This document shows, piece by piece, positions 42,159-53,568 of a DNA stretch of 64,000 bases. Location: NCBI GenBank assembly GCA_001606155.1, contig LODT01000028.1, forward strand, positions 186,001 to 250,000, written 5' to 3'. Both the position numbers and the translations under genes were made by a program. Position 1 is the stretch's first letter. Every line of letters starts with the position of its first letter. The notes beneath the pieces were generated by a model. That model was not told where the DNA came from. It saw only the letters and a program-made list of their open reading frames with translations, and did not search any database. Origin of the DNA: Tieghemostelium lacteum (Eukaryota > Evosea > Eumycetozoa > Dictyosteliales > Raperosteliaceae).

Positions 42159-43793
42159 TTATTTGGATTTTTGTACACTTTCTTGTTTCTTTTCTATTTG
42201 TTCAAAAAAGGTTTTATCTTTGGCACAGAGTTTGCAAGAGGTTATATCAAGTTCATTTTCAGTGTCACAAGCTTTACATATCCAAATGGTATTTGGATTT
42301 TTAGGTTTTGGTGTTAGTGGTATTTTTGGTTGATGGCAAAGTCCACATTGACTGGATCCAGGTCCTAGATTTTGAGCATCACATGTAGAACATACCCATT
42401 TGTCAGCTTCTGGAATACCTGACATTTTAATTAACTGTGGTTTGGGTGCATTTGGATTATTTGACATACACATTGTACATTGTGGGGTATTGGCTGGATT
42501 TTGTTGTTCACATGCCATACATTTCCATGGATCACTTGCAGATGTTGTTGTCTTTAATGGTGTTTTTAATGGTGTTTCGATAGGTGTTGATAAACCAGTC
42601 ATTTTAATTAACTGTGGTTTTGGTGCATTAGGGTTATTTGACATACACAATGTACATTGTGGTGTATTAGCTGGATTTTTATTTTCACACGCCATACATT
42701 TCCATGGATCATTTGCAGATACTGTTGGCTTATTTGGTGTTTGAATAGGTGCTGATAAACCAGTCATTTTAATTAGTTGTGGTTTTGGTGCATTGGGGTT
42801 ATTTGACATACACAATGTACATTGTGGTGTACTAGCTGGATTTTCATTTTCACATGCCATACATTTCCATGGATCATTTGCTGTTAATGTTTTTATAGCT
42901 GGTGTTACAATATTATTATTATTATTATTATTGGTTTGGAATAATTTAGATGGGTCTGTAGTTGTTGGAAGTGTATTATTGCTAGTGCTAAATAATTTAG
43001 ATGGATCTGTGGTTGTTGGAAGTGTATTATTGCTAGTGCTAAATAGTTTTGATGGATCTGAAGTTGTTGGAAGGCTATTATTGTTGGTACTAAATAGTTT
43101 TGATGGATCTGTAGTTGGTAATGTGTTATTGTTTGTAGTAAATAGATTTGATGGAATTGTGGATGTTGTGAGGGTATTATTGTTGGTACTAAACAATTTT
43201 GATGGATCTGTAGTTGGTAATGTGTTATTGCTAGTACTAAATAACTGAGATGGATTTAAAGGTGTTGTGGTGGTATTTGAGAATAAAGAAGAGGTATTTG
43301 TAGATGAAAACAATGATGATGTATTATTATTACTCAATTGGAATAAATTAGATGCATCATTGTTTGTCGGTTTTACTTCTGGCTCTGATTTTACTTTTTT
43401 ACTTGGTGTATTTATGACACCATTTGAAACTGTAGTTTTAGTTTCATTAGTTGTCGAATTACTATTAGTGGTAGTAGTAGACACAGATTTAAATCCAAAT
43501 GAAAATGAAGAAAATGGATTAGTTGTTTTTGGTTGTTCTGTAGTTACTGATTCTACATATTTTGTATTAACCTTTGCAATTCTGAATAAAATAGAACTAT
43601 AAGTATAAAATATAAATCATCTAAAAGAATGAATAACATACTTTCTTTGTGATAATTCTTCTGGTGTTGCCAATTTTTCTAGAGTTTTGAGATTAAATGT
43701 TTCGGATTCTCTTGGATTTCTATCATATGAATTCTCATCTTCAAAATCATCTTTAATGATTTGATTTTCACTAACTCTCTTTTTAGAAGTCAT
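42159..43793 (-). CDS. nup50: Nucleoporin with NUP50 N-terminal motif and five RanBP2-type zinc fingers
   Basis: Exons 43642-43793 and 42159-43581 (60-base intron, phase 2) give 524 residues. The first 60 residues, KKRVSENQIIKDDFEDE to LATPEELSQRKIAK, match the NUP2/NUP50 motif that binds importin-alpha. FSSFSFGFKS is an FG-like patch. Residues 125-285 are about seven repeats of a DPSKLFSTNNNTLPTT unit (Leu-Phe rather than Phe-Gly). Residues 285-515 hold five RanBP2-type fingers (W-x-C-x2-C-x10-C-x2-C; first three nearly identical, PWKCMACENENPASTPQC and so on), the type that binds Ran-GDP in NUP153. No Ran-binding domain of the NUP50 type is seen. A nuclear-basket role is expected. Divergent from gpmA, 139 bases apart. 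Confidence 0.82.
42430..42900 (-). repeat. Tandem coding repeats (three near-identical zinc-finger units)
   Basis: Units of about 165-175 bases repeat three times. Each has the word TTTGACATACACA and CATTTCCATGGATCA on the plus strand. They encode the first three RanBP2 fingers and their linkers (NNPNAPKPQLIKM). High nucleotide identity points to recent internal duplication or gene conversion. Confidence 0.8.
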
Positions 43794-43932
43794 ATTCTCT
43801 ATTCGGTAAAAATTGAAAATGATGGAAGAAAAGAAAAAAAAAAGATTTGGCGGTTTGAGTGTGTGAAGTTTGATGAATGGGAATGAGTTGATTTTTTTAT
43901 TAAATTTTTTTTTTATTTGTTTCTCAAAGAAT

Positions 43933-44700
43933 ATGGCAACTACAGCATTTAAAATTGTATTAATTAGACACGGTGAAAGTGTTTGGAATAAAGAGAATAG
44001 ATTTACAGGTTGGACAGATGTTGAATTATCAGAACAAGGTGTTAAAGAAGCACATGCAGCTGGTAAGAAACTAAAGAGTGGTGAATACACATTTGATATT
44101 GCCTATACCAGTGTCTTAAAGAGAGCTATAAATACATTAAACATTGTTTTGGATGAATTGGATCAATCATGGATTCAAGTTGACAAATCATGGAGACTCA
44201 ATGAAAGAATGTATGGTGCACTTCAAGGTCTTAACAAATCAGAAACCGCTGCTAAATACGGTGATGATCAAGTTTTGGTATGGAGAAGATCTTATGATAC
44301 TCCACCACCACCACTTGATGAAACTGATGAACGTTACCCAGGTAAAGACACTAGATACAAGGGTCTAACTAAAGAACAATTACCAAAATCCGAGTGTCTC
44401 AAAGACACTGTTGAGAGATTCCTTCCATACTGGAACGATACCATTGCACCAACCATTCAATCCGGTAAAAAAGTTTTAATTGCTGCACATGGTAACTCCA
44501 TTAGAGCTCTCATTAAATATCTAGATAACATTGCTGACGATAAAATTGTATCAATGGATATCCCAACTGGTATTCCTCTAGTCTATGAATTGGATAAAGA
44601 TCTAAAACCAATCAAACACTATTACCTAGCCTCTGATGCCGAATTAAATTCCGCCATTGCTGCTGTTGTCAATCAAGGTAAAGCTAAACCACAAAACTAA
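43933..44700 (+). CDS. gpmA: 2,3-bisphosphoglycerate-dependent phosphoglycerate mutase
   Basis: Single exon, 255 residues from the ATG at 43933; the open frame runs further up but the upstream part is 5' leader. The catalytic signature [18 protein letters not shown] carries the phosphorylated His (RHGES), and the second catalytic His is in [35 protein letters not shown] and the YDTPPPPLD substrate loop are typical of the dimeric dPGM family. It interconverts 3- and 2-phosphoglycerate in glycolysis in the cytosol. Length matches the family (about 250). Codon use is richer in C-ending codons than most neighbours, consistent with high expression. It shares a short divergent promoter with the nucleoporin gene. 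Confidence 0.97.
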   Translation: MATTAFKIVLIRHGESVWNKENRFTGWTDVELSEQGVKEAHAAGKKLKSGEYTFDIAYTSVLKRAINTLNIVLDELDQSWIQVDKSWRLNERMYGALQGLNKSETAAKYGDDQVLVWRRSYDTPPPPLDETDERYPGKDTRYKGLTKEQLPKSECLKDTVERFLPYWNDTIAPTIQSGKKVLIAAHGNSIRALIKYLDNIADDKIVSMDIPTGIPLVYELDKDLKPIKHYYLASDAELNSAIAAVVNQGKAKPQN

Positions 44701-44832
44701 ATTTCATTATTCAAATAAATTTCCTCACCACATACACACAAACCTCCAATATTTTAATTATTTAATTTTTTAGGTTCTTTTTATTTTTGAGTAGTGTGTT
44801 TTGTTTTTTTGTCCACTTGTTAATTCTAAGTT

Positions 44833-45993
44833 TCAAGGATTAAATGGTTCATCATGATGAGTCTCAAAATTATAACCATATAAAACTCCTTTATACTTAA
44901 AATCATCAATTTCATTTTCAAAAAACTCTTCTCTTAATTTAAAAAATATTGAAACGGTCAACAGGGAATCACTTCCAGCTTGATGTTGAGGACCTATTCT
45001 TAAAACCTTTAAATACAATAATTAATAACCTAATTAATAACCTAAAACATGTTTTAAATTATCATTTACAACTATTTTTCATACATACATTTAAATCTTC
45101 AGCTAACCCACTTAAACCACCTTTTAAATTCTTACAACTTTTCATTAGATATTTTACATCATAGATACATGGGAAATATATTTTCAGTAAATCGAAAAAC
45201 TCTGATTCTTTTTTTGGTAAATCTGTACATGTCAATACTTTTAATAAATATCCAAAATCATAACCACCATGAAAACATATCCATTTGACTTTATCATTTA
45301 AAACTATTCCACTGGATATCAGTAATTCTGAGAAATCACTAACATCAATTCCATCCTTTTCAATCTTTGAAAATTCAATTCCACAATTCGTTAATAATTC
45401 TATTGCATAATGTGAAAACATATCTTCTCTATAGAGATTATTTATCAATCGTTCATTCATTAGTTCATAATCATACTAAAGATTACAAGTTTGTTTGCTT
45501 ACTTTAAACTAAACTTAAAATTAAATTGCCAAGTACATGTAGGTTGAGGTAACTTTCCTGTATTATCTGAAAATGTTATTCCAAATTGAATAATCTTTAG
45601 TGCATCGACATTGATTCTCAATGTTTGATAATTATAATCTGGCTTCATTCTCATTGCTTCTATTGGTTTAGTTACAAATCCTGGAAACTCTGTATCCTAT
45701 ATATTATTGTTATTAGAATCTAATTATGTTCAATTGCACATTAGATTTGCAATCAATTTAAATAGTGGTGTCCATACAATTGCTATATATGGGTATAAAT
45801 CTACTAATTCTCTAATTAGTGCCATTTCTTGTTCAAGATTATGACACCAAACCTCTCTAATTTCATTTCCAAGTCCTGCCGATACAATTGTGGTTTTGGC
45901 AGATGACAGCCTGGGCTTACTATTGACTTTAGTGGGGGTTGGTATCATTGTTATATTTCCCTGATCATCATCTTGATAGTTAAAATTGTACAT
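44833..45993 (-). CDS. cnot7: CAF1/POP2 deadenylase (CNOT7 subunit of CCR4-NOT)
   Basis: Exons 45778-45993, 45503-45696, 45089-45428 and 44833-45006 give 307 residues. The join of exons 2 and 3 was set by the conserved [16 protein letters not shown] block. The DEDD nuclease residues are all present: Asp and Glu in DTEFPGFVT, Asp in GYDFGYLL and Asp in [27 protein letters not shown] is the family hallmark. CAF1 shortens poly(A) tails of cytoplasmic mRNA. The first 30 residues are a non-conserved leader; the rest matches human CNOT7 (285). The stop is TGA, unlike most genes here. Introns are about 74-81 bases, except a small last one. Convergent with gpmA. Confidence 0.95.
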
Positions 45994-46798
45994 GTTTGTA
46001 ATAAACTACTAAACTAAGTTGAAGGGAAGAGGAGAAATTTGAAATTGCTATTGTTTTGATAAGAAAAATGATTTGTGATGTGATATTTTGGAAAAAAACA
46101 AAAAAAGGAAAAAAAAAAAAAAAAAAATATATTGTGTTTTTTTTTATTTGATTTTCAATCAAACCCCACACACTCATTTAAAACATATAGAAATTTTCAT
46201 TTTTAAAACTTCATTTTTTATATATTAATATATCTCAATAACAGATATAACTTTTGGTATAAATTAGAAAAAAATCATATGAAATATTATAAATAAAAAA
46301 AAAAAAAATAGATAATCTCTAAAAAATCCATTTCGTAATCATCGATAATATCCACATGTACTTTTAGTACTTTAAAGTTCAAAATTGTAATATTAATAAT
46401 CATACTTTTGACATAATCTCTGGAAATTATTCATAAAGGGATTTTAAAAGAAATAATTAGGGGATAATATCACCATACTTGGGTTGGAATGAATTAAAAA
46501 AAAAAAAACCAACTCATTACTTTACATTTGAAATCATCTTTAAACAAATTCAAATTATACTCGTTTGTTTTCATTCCACATATATTAAATTTTATATCTT
46601 TTTTTATAAAGTTGCTGTTGTTGTTTTGTTTTCATTACTTATATAACACACAATATAAATAATATGTTCAAATAATATATTATTTAATCAAATTTACCTA
46701 AATCAATATATTAATATATTAAAAAAATTATTATAATAAAATATAATTTATAATAATAAATTTTACTCATTTAGGGATTTAGAGAATATAAAAACAAG
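45994..46798. other. Divergent AT-rich spacer
   Basis: About 800 bases between the cnot7 and phosphopantetheinyl transferase starts. It is mostly A/T runs with TATA-like words near 46670-46745. It should contain both promoters. Nothing else was recognised. Confidence 0.5.
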
Positions 46799-47760
46799 AT
46801 GAATCAAAATGATAATTTCAAGATATTTTTATGTAACTTTAATTTATGGAAACCAACTGAAAATGATTGGAGAAATGCATTATTACAATTAAATGATATC
46901 GAAGAGTCAACTAGAATTATGAGATTTCAAAAACCTATAAAAATGCCATCTGGTAAAACAGAATGGGTAAAGGGGAAAGATAATCCTTGTGCTAAAGCTT
47001 CATTAGTAGGTAGAAGACTAATGATGGATCTTGTAGAAAGAATGTTATCCATTCCACACAATGACCAAAAGTTTTTACGTACATCCAATAATAAACCATA
47101 TCTAGTCAATGCCATCCAAAATATCAACAACAACAATAACAATAGGAATTTCAATTTTAATGTTTCACATGATGGTGATTATACAGTGATTATGGGTAGT
47201 TTACATATTCCTATTGGTATTGATATAATGAGATCAAAACTACCAGCAAATTACAATGAATCCAATATTCAAGAATTCTTTCGTTCAGTAGAAAGTTGTT
47301 TTACAGAATTGGAATGGAAAAATATACGTAACCAGGTATCTATAAGTAATTCTATAACTAATTTCTATAGGCACTGGTGTTTAAAAGAAAGTTTTATAAA
47401 GACAAGTAAGTTTGAACATTTCATAACCCCTCACACACCTCCCACATCATCTCAAAATAAGGATTACTAAATTTGATTTTATTTGAAATGTTTTTTTTTT
47501 TACACCACAACACAGCTGGACAAGGGTTAGAAATGGATTTAAAGAGATTAGAATTTGAAATTGATAGAGATAAAAAAAGTGCTCGATTAAGAATTGATGG
47601 AAAATTGACAGATGACTATCAATTCCTTGTACTGGAACTTAAACCAATATCAGTAGATGTTGAATTACATTTAGTTGGAATATGTTTTCAAACCAGTGAT
47701 AAATCTATAATCAATCTGCACGATTCTATTTTAAATAGCATTGAAACTTTAAAATATTAA
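46799..47760 (+). CDS. 4'-phosphopantetheinyl transferase (AASDHPPT/Sfp type)
   Basis: Exons 46799-47405 and 47516-47760 (110-base intron, GTAAGT...ACAG, phase 1) give 283 residues. NFNVSHDGDYTVIM and PIGIDIM carry the Mg-binding acidic residue of the GxD motif, and FYRHWCLKESFIKT is the W-x2-KE-x3-K signature. The order and spacing match the human single-copy AASDHPPT. The enzyme moves phosphopantetheine from CoA to carrier-protein serines of fatty acid and polyketide synthases; dictyostelids have many polyketide synthases, so this enzyme is likely central to their secondary metabolism. An Asn-rich insertion lies near residue 110. The C-terminal half-domain is on exon 2. Confidence 0.93.
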
Positions 47761-48121
47761 TGAGGTACAAAAAAAATGTTGGGAAAATGTCGATTGATTT
47801 TGCATAAAAACAGATTTCTAAGGGCAATCAAAATAATTTGAAAAATCAAAAACTCACGCTTTTTTTGAAATAAATCACAATAATCACACACATAATCACT
47901 TTTATTATGCCATTTTTATAAACATACAAAAACACACCCACACACACACAACATCTCTCCTCTCTGTTTCTTTTTTTAAACTAAATAGTTTTTATTTTTT
48001 TCTTTTCTCTCTATCTCTCTACCTCTCTGTCTCTCTCATTATAATTACCATTTACATTGAAGTTTAATAGTACAATATTCATAGACTTTCACTTTGACTA
48101 AAGACATTATACAATAACATT
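47761..48121. other. Spacer with CA- and CT-rich tracts
   Basis: About 360 bases before the BTB-BACK gene. A CA-rich tract (about 47930-47952) and a CT-rich tract (about 48000-48040) sit upstream of the start, likely promoter or leader sequence. No gene was seen. Confidence 0.5.
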
Positions 48122-50506
48122 ATGTTTAATAGTGGGTTTTCACAATATTTAAATAGTGGACTATTTAGTGATATCACCATTGTAATCAATAAGAAACAAT
48201 ATAATCTACATAAATTAATATTAGTTTTTTCATCTGATTACTTTAAAAACTATTTACAGTCTTTAGAAAATCCAACATTATCAACTGACACTAATACGAA
48301 TAATAATACAAACAATAATAATAGTAATAATGAAATTTTAAAAACAACTAATGTAATAATACAACCACAAAGTTTGAATAGTAAACCTACAACATCTACA
48401 TCACTACCTCAAACTAGTTTACTTTCTAGCACATTGTCACAAGAAATAATTGAAAATACAATTGAATCTGATGATGATGAAAGTACTAGTGATGATAGTG
48501 ACGTAATAGAAGCTTTTAGACTTGATAAGATTAATAATAGTAATAATAATAATACTGATATAAATGAAACTAAAACATCACCAATAACAACTATATTAAC
48601 AAGTTCAACAACTACAACAATGTCATCTGGTGATTCAAATTTATCATCTACGACCACAACTACAATTCAAACTACAACCATGTCATCATCGTCATCATCA
48701 TTAACAAATAATTTACCATTAGGTATAGGTACAAGTAGAAAATCATTTCTATCGAATATACCACCACCACCTTCACATCCTACTACATTAAATAAATCAA
48801 CATCACCACCATCATCAACAACAAAACCACTTCCTATTATAAATAATTCTAGTAATGGAATTATTGCAAAAGGATCACCATCATCATCAAGTAGTTGGAT
48901 AAAATCAAGTCCAAATAGTAATACAATTACAACACCAATTAAAAGATCGTCATCATCAATTACACAATCTTTTAGTTCACTTTTAAACAAAAGTTCAACT
49001 ACATCTTCAAAATCTACATTAATTCCAAATAGTAATAATAATAGTCCAAATACCTCATCAAATAATCTTATTAAACCTACAATTCTTCAGAGTAAACTCA
49101 ATCAACAAAGATCTCATAGAGAGCAATATCAACAACAAAAAGAAGATAGTCATAGACTATCACTATCATCACCATTATCATTATCATCATCATCAATGTA
49201 CACATCTATCAGTGCACCATTGAAGCCTATACAGAGATACGATCCAAAGAATAATGTAATTTTAGAATTTGAAATTGAAATTATCAATAGTAAAATTGAA
49301 GAAAACCGAAGAGTTTTAGAGTCTATACTAGAGTATTGCTACACTGGTCAATTAGAGTTAACAGAAGACACTTGTATAGCCACCTTTTTTTATTCAAATT
49401 ACTTTCAAATGATTCGTCTGAAAAAGTTGACAATTGAATACATTAACGAACATATCAATAGAAAGAATGCTCTATTGTGGATTGAAAAGTCAATTGAATT
49501 GCAAATTGGTGAGATTATACCAAAATGTATTTTTGTAATTGCCAGAAACTTCTCACAAATTTGTGAATCTGAGTCCTCTGGTAGTGTAATTTATTCGACC
49601 TTTTCATTTCTACCTCATGAACTGTTTCTTCAGATACTAGGTCACCCTTCGTTATCTGTCTTCTCAGAATTCACCATTTATCAGGCCATTTGTAAATATA
49701 TTGAAGCTAAAAAACTATCAAGTCCTCTGACAACAGAGGAGATTGAAGAGTTGTATCAAAATGTAAAGTTTCCATATCTGACCTACCACGAATATCTAAT
49801 GGTTACACAGAACCCATTGGTTCCACAGAAACTACTGACAGAAGGTCTTTTGGTGAGACTTGGTAATTTTGAACATCCAACATCGGATTTTATTCTACGT
49901 AAACTTCAAGTACCTCGACTAATGAAACGTAAGTCGCCAGCTAGAATCTTTGAGTACACTAGTGACTATGATAACAAAGGTGTTATCTATTATATAGCTA
50001 CCAATGGGTACACTACCGAATGGAGTAACCCAGCACTGCTATTGCAATCCAATAGCGATAATCCAACAGTTGCACAACAATTACAACCAAAGATACGAGT
50101 TACAGCATCCTCTATTGAGAAGGGAAGTGCTGCTGATATCCTAGAGATACAAACTCGTGAATGTTGGACCAAAGATATACCATCAAGTTGGTACTCTTTA
50201 GATTTAGGTCAAAAACATTCACTCATTTTGAAATACTACACCTTACGTCATGGTCAAAATTCAAAAAATGATGCTCTTATCAATTGGGTTATACAGGGTT
50301 CTGATGATGGTATAGATTGGTATACCATTAGTAGACACCAAAACGAAAACTATTTCAATAGTAATTTTATTTCACATTCATTTCCAGTTACTTCTTCATC
50401 TGCCTACAGATTCTTTAGAATTTTACAAACAGGACACAATACTTCAAACCACAATTTTTTGGCAATAAGTGGTTTGGAACTTTATGGTGAACTTTATGAA
50501 TATTAA
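48122..50506 (+). CDS. BTB-BACK protein with discoidin-like C-terminal domain (BTBD9-like)
   Basis: Single exon, 794 residues. The BTB fold starts at residues 8-47 (GLFSDITIVINKKQYNLHKL) and resumes at about 376-450 (VLESILEYCYTGQLEL), split by roughly 330 residues of Ser/Thr/Asn-rich sequence. A BACK domain follows (about 450-570, ENAL-like RKNALLWIEKSIELQ). The last 160 residues form a galactose-binding/F5-F8 type C domain (CWTKDIPSSWYSLDLGQ, then YRFFRILQTGHNTSNHNFLA). BTB-BACK proteins usually act as Cullin-3 adaptors; the discoidin-like end resembles BTBD9 and HECTD1. No kelch repeats. Its 3' end lies only 45 bases from the convergent xpr1 stop. Confidence 0.85.
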   Translation: MFNSGFSQYLNSGLFSDITIVINKKQYNLHKLILVFSSDYFKNYLQSLENPTLSTDTNTNNNTNNNNSNNEILKTTNVIIQPQSLNSKPTTSTSLPQTSLLSSTLSQEIIENTIESDDDESTSDDSDVIEAFRLDKINNSNNNNTDINETKTSPITTILTSSTTTTMSSGDSNLSSTTTTTIQTTTMSSSSSSLTNNLPLGIGTSRKSFLSNIPPPPSHPTTLNKSTSPPSSTTKPLPIINNSSNGIIAKGSPSSSSSWIKSSPNSNTITTPIKRSSSSITQSFSSLLNKSSTTSSKSTLIPNSNNNSPNTSSNNLIKPTILQSKLNQQRSHREQYQQQKEDSHRLSLSSPLSLSSSSMYTSISAPLKPIQRYDPKNNVILEFEIEIINSKIEENRRVLESILEYCYTGQLELTEDTCIATFFYSNYFQMIRLKKLTIEYINEHINRKNALLWIEKSIELQIGEIIPKCIFVIARNFSQICESESSGSVIYSTFSFLPHELFLQILGHPSLSVFSEFTIYQAICKYIEAKKLSSPLTTEEIEELYQNVKFPYLTYHEYLMVTQNPLVPQKLLTEGLLVRLGNFEHPTSDFILRKLQVPRLMKRKSPARIFEYTSDYDNKGVIYYIATNGYTTEWSNPALLLQSNSDNPTVAQQLQPKIRVTASSIEKGSAADILEIQTRECWTKDIPSSWYSLDLGQKHSLILKYYTLRHGQNSKNDALINWVIQGSDDGIDWYTISRHQNENYFNSNFISHSFPVTSSSAYRFFRILQTGHNTSNHNFLAISGLELYGELYEY

Positions 50507-50551
50507 TATACTATATACTATATTCTTAAAAATTACAAAATACTTGTTTTT

Positions 50552-50573
50552 TTATTGTTTTACCTCTTCTTCT

Positions 50574-50619
<46 letters not shown>

Positions 50620-53168
50620 CATTATCAAATAGAGGTGGTGTTACAGGAGGTGTTGTTGTAGAGACTCTATAAAGTGTTGGTGTTAATTCAATATTATTAT
50701 TATTTGAATTTAAAACAGATTGATCAAGTGATACCAAATTATTATTACTTGAATTTTTACCAATTCCAGGGAATGCATCTGGTATTTTTAAATCAAATGC
50801 TTTAAACTTTTCACAATTACTTAAATGCTCATTTTCTAAACGGAAAACTGTAACAAAAGGAATAGTTAATATAAAGTTTGATTATTATAATGAGGATAAG
50901 ATTTACTTACAGTTCCATTGGAATCTTCTTGTGATTTCTACAATTGCAGTTGCAAAGACAATGAGTTCTTTGGTTTTTGATGGATAGGATTCAAATGATA
51001 AATTAAATGCCCATGAAACTCTCATTAGAACATTGGAGATCATTGCAAAATAATAGACATTTTTATGATCAAAGAATAGGTGGTGTCTCAACAGGAAATG
51101 TCTACTGTGTCTTCTGAGTACACCCCAATCCATGAGGAAATCCCACATGGTACCATAAATGGTGGAAACAGATGCAATAAAAATCCAAACTACAGTTAGA
51201 CCAGTGGTAGCTTTAGTGTTACCCCATTTCGCATGTGCAAGTGATGATGCAACTATATTGAGAATATTCATTGAATATTTACCACAATTGACCATATGAA
51301 TCTTTTGTTTGGTGTCTTTATATCTTCTAATGGATTGCAGAGCTCTGAACAAGTGTGGAAGTGCAATTAGAATTGGTTTTAAATAGGGATTTAATCTCCA
51401 GCATATGTCATCTCTAGTCCAGAAATCCGAAACAAAGTAACAGATTACATATTCAAAATCACTAAATATAATGGACAGCGAAGTCAACTGATCTCCTAAA
51501 AAGAAATCCTTAAATTTCACTGGAAGAAATGGAGCAAAAAAGAATCTTCTAATAGTATTAACCAGCCAAAATCTACTATGTCTGAAAAATATATCAAATG
51601 GACACAAAAGTACACCTAAAACCAACAAAACCAGTAAAAATGGAAAGAGTATTGGTAGTTTACCATCAATATGAATTCCCAAGTAACTGTAGAGGAACAA
51701 TGCAAGTGTCCATAAAAATGTCAATATACTTGCCATTGCCAAAATGTGGTAATGTGTAATATGTGATCTTGCATCCCAACCCAAAATCATCATTAAATTT
51801 AAATTCTTTCCATTACATATATAAAATAATATACCCATATACCATAATAATAATATCTATATTTGTACAAATAGAGTAGGTATTAGTATACTTTAAAAAC
51901 TTATTTGGTGAGTTAACATTAAACTTACTGGTAAGAAAACTAATCTAAATAGAATAAACATGGAAAGAAAGTCAATTGGATAATTTGGTGTAAAGTATAA
52001 TAGTGGAACAGTATTAACCATATATCTAACAGAGAATATAAATAAAATTAAAGCCATACCAATGAATTGACCTGTAAAAAATATTATACTTGAAGAGGCA
52101 TGAAAATCTTTTGGAACTCTGAGTTTAGCCATTGCATCTCTTCTATTACCATGTTTAAATGTATTTTTATAGAATTGCTATAATTTAAAATATTAAATAA
52201 TTAATATGATATGGTTTGTGTAAAATAAACGGATTTGGTTTACTACATACTTCAATATCACGTTCAATAAAATAAATTTTTTGAGATTTATAAAAATATT
52301 GATCGGAGATATTTTTCATAAATTCGGTACTATTGTCACGGTCTAGTACTTTATCATACTTTTTAAAGATTTTTCTGAATGCAGTGTGATTGAGGGTAAC
52401 ATACTCTTTGAGTACTTCAATTTCACGATAGTTCTCTTCGAGTGCTCTCTTTAGAGATCTTCTAATTTTTGAGTATTTTAAATGACCCCCACCCCAATAG
52501 GTTTCAGCTGAACCTGCATAAGCAATGGCTTTGGATGCTGCATCTTCAGGTACTGGTGTACTCATCTCCGAACCTGTATCATCTGAATGTCTGAATCTCT
52601 TTCTGATACTAGGTTGATGAAAGAGATGCGATATAGTTTTTCCAAAATTCTCACCAGTGTGATGGTTAATCTGACTCGCAGTGAGACTATCATCACCATG
52701 ACCATTACTAGTCTTGGCAGAAACAATCTCAACCCTGTGCTTAATCTCTTGAAACTGTTTTGAAAACTCTTCTTCCTGTAGTAAAAAAAATGAATTTACT
52801 TTATCTAATTCTTCCTTTAACATTTGTTCAAATTTCTTTTCCTCTCTTTCATTATTATTTATTCTAGTGATTACAGGTACCTGATCAGCACCACCATCTA
52901 CTTCAATTTTTGGTAATTCAATATCACCATTTTTATTATCTAAATTTGTAATTGGTATTGATAGTTCTTCCTCTAAATAGAGTTTTCAAATTAATATTCT
53001 ATAATTCTCCTATTATACTAGTATATATATATATATATATTCTTTAAAAGAAATACCTTGTAACGATCTTTTTATAGCTTTAATTTGTTTTTTAAATTGC
53101 TTGTAAAATACATATTTCTTTTTCCAAGCAGATATTGAATGTCTATCTAAATATTTTCCAAATTTCAT
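50552..53168 (-). CDS. xpr1: XPR1/SYG1-type phosphate exporter (SPX-EXS)
   Basis: Five exons: 53057-53168, 52251-52972, 51929-52177, 50911-51856 and 50552-50847, giving 774 residues. MKFGKYLDRHSISAWKKKYV is the SPX N-terminal helix that binds inositol pyrophosphates; the rest of SPX includes a coiled region ending at the KYDKVLDR block (KIFKKYDKVLDRDN). Then come several membrane segments and the EXS domain (SRFWLVNTIRRFFFAPFLPV, SVSTIYGTMWDFLMDWGVL, RRFQWNFFRLENEHLSN). The family exports phosphate in response to inositol pyrophosphate. Residues 45-85 and 100-180 are poorly conserved insertions; the C terminus ends in a long Asn run and a Glu patch. All splice phases agree. Close to the length of human XPR1 (696) plus these runs. 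Confidence 0.94.
50576..50620 (-). repeat. Trinucleotide (AAT)n run encoding poly-Asn in xpr1
   Basis: A TTA repeat on the plus strand encodes about 14 Asn near the xpr1 C terminus, just before the acidic end. It is a typical dictyostelid codon repeat and likely variable in length. Confidence 0.85.
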
Positions 53169-53568
53169 TTTGTATTAATAAATAGTACATTATTTATATG
53201 TACAAATATATAATAACTGTTTAGACTTTAAGATTTTTTTTTTGATAATTTGAATCGAAATTTTTTGAAATTTAGTCAATTTCAGTTGTTTCCGAAACTC
53301 TTTAAAAGTGACTTTAATTGTACAATGCAAATAAAAAAAAAAAATAAAAAAAAATTCTCTATAGTTATATCAACCAGGTTATTCTGGAAATCTAACCTTA
53401 TTACTAATCCTAAACAATTAAATCCAATCAACTAATCATTTTAATATTTATGCAAACACTGTAAAAATAAAAAGATGTGTGTGATAAAAATCTATAATAA
53501 GAATGATTAATTTTTTTTTTGTTTTTAAATTTTTATTTTAATTTTTTTGAGAAGAGAGATATCTGATT
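53169..53568. other. Divergent promoter spacer
   Basis: About 400 bases between xpr1 and the ENPP gene, which point away from each other. AT-rich with A and T homopolymers. It should contain both promoters. The open frame at 53250-53435 is Lys/Phe/Asn-rich and looks like chance. Confidence 0.5.

Noticed and set aside
42400-43602. Long plus-strand frames opposite the nucleoporin gene
   Set aside because: Antisense shadows of repeated zinc-finger and LF-repeat codons; no independent features.
53250-53435. 61-codon plus-strand frame before the ENPP gene
   Set aside because: Lys/Asn/Phe composition of AT-rich leader DNA; no motif.
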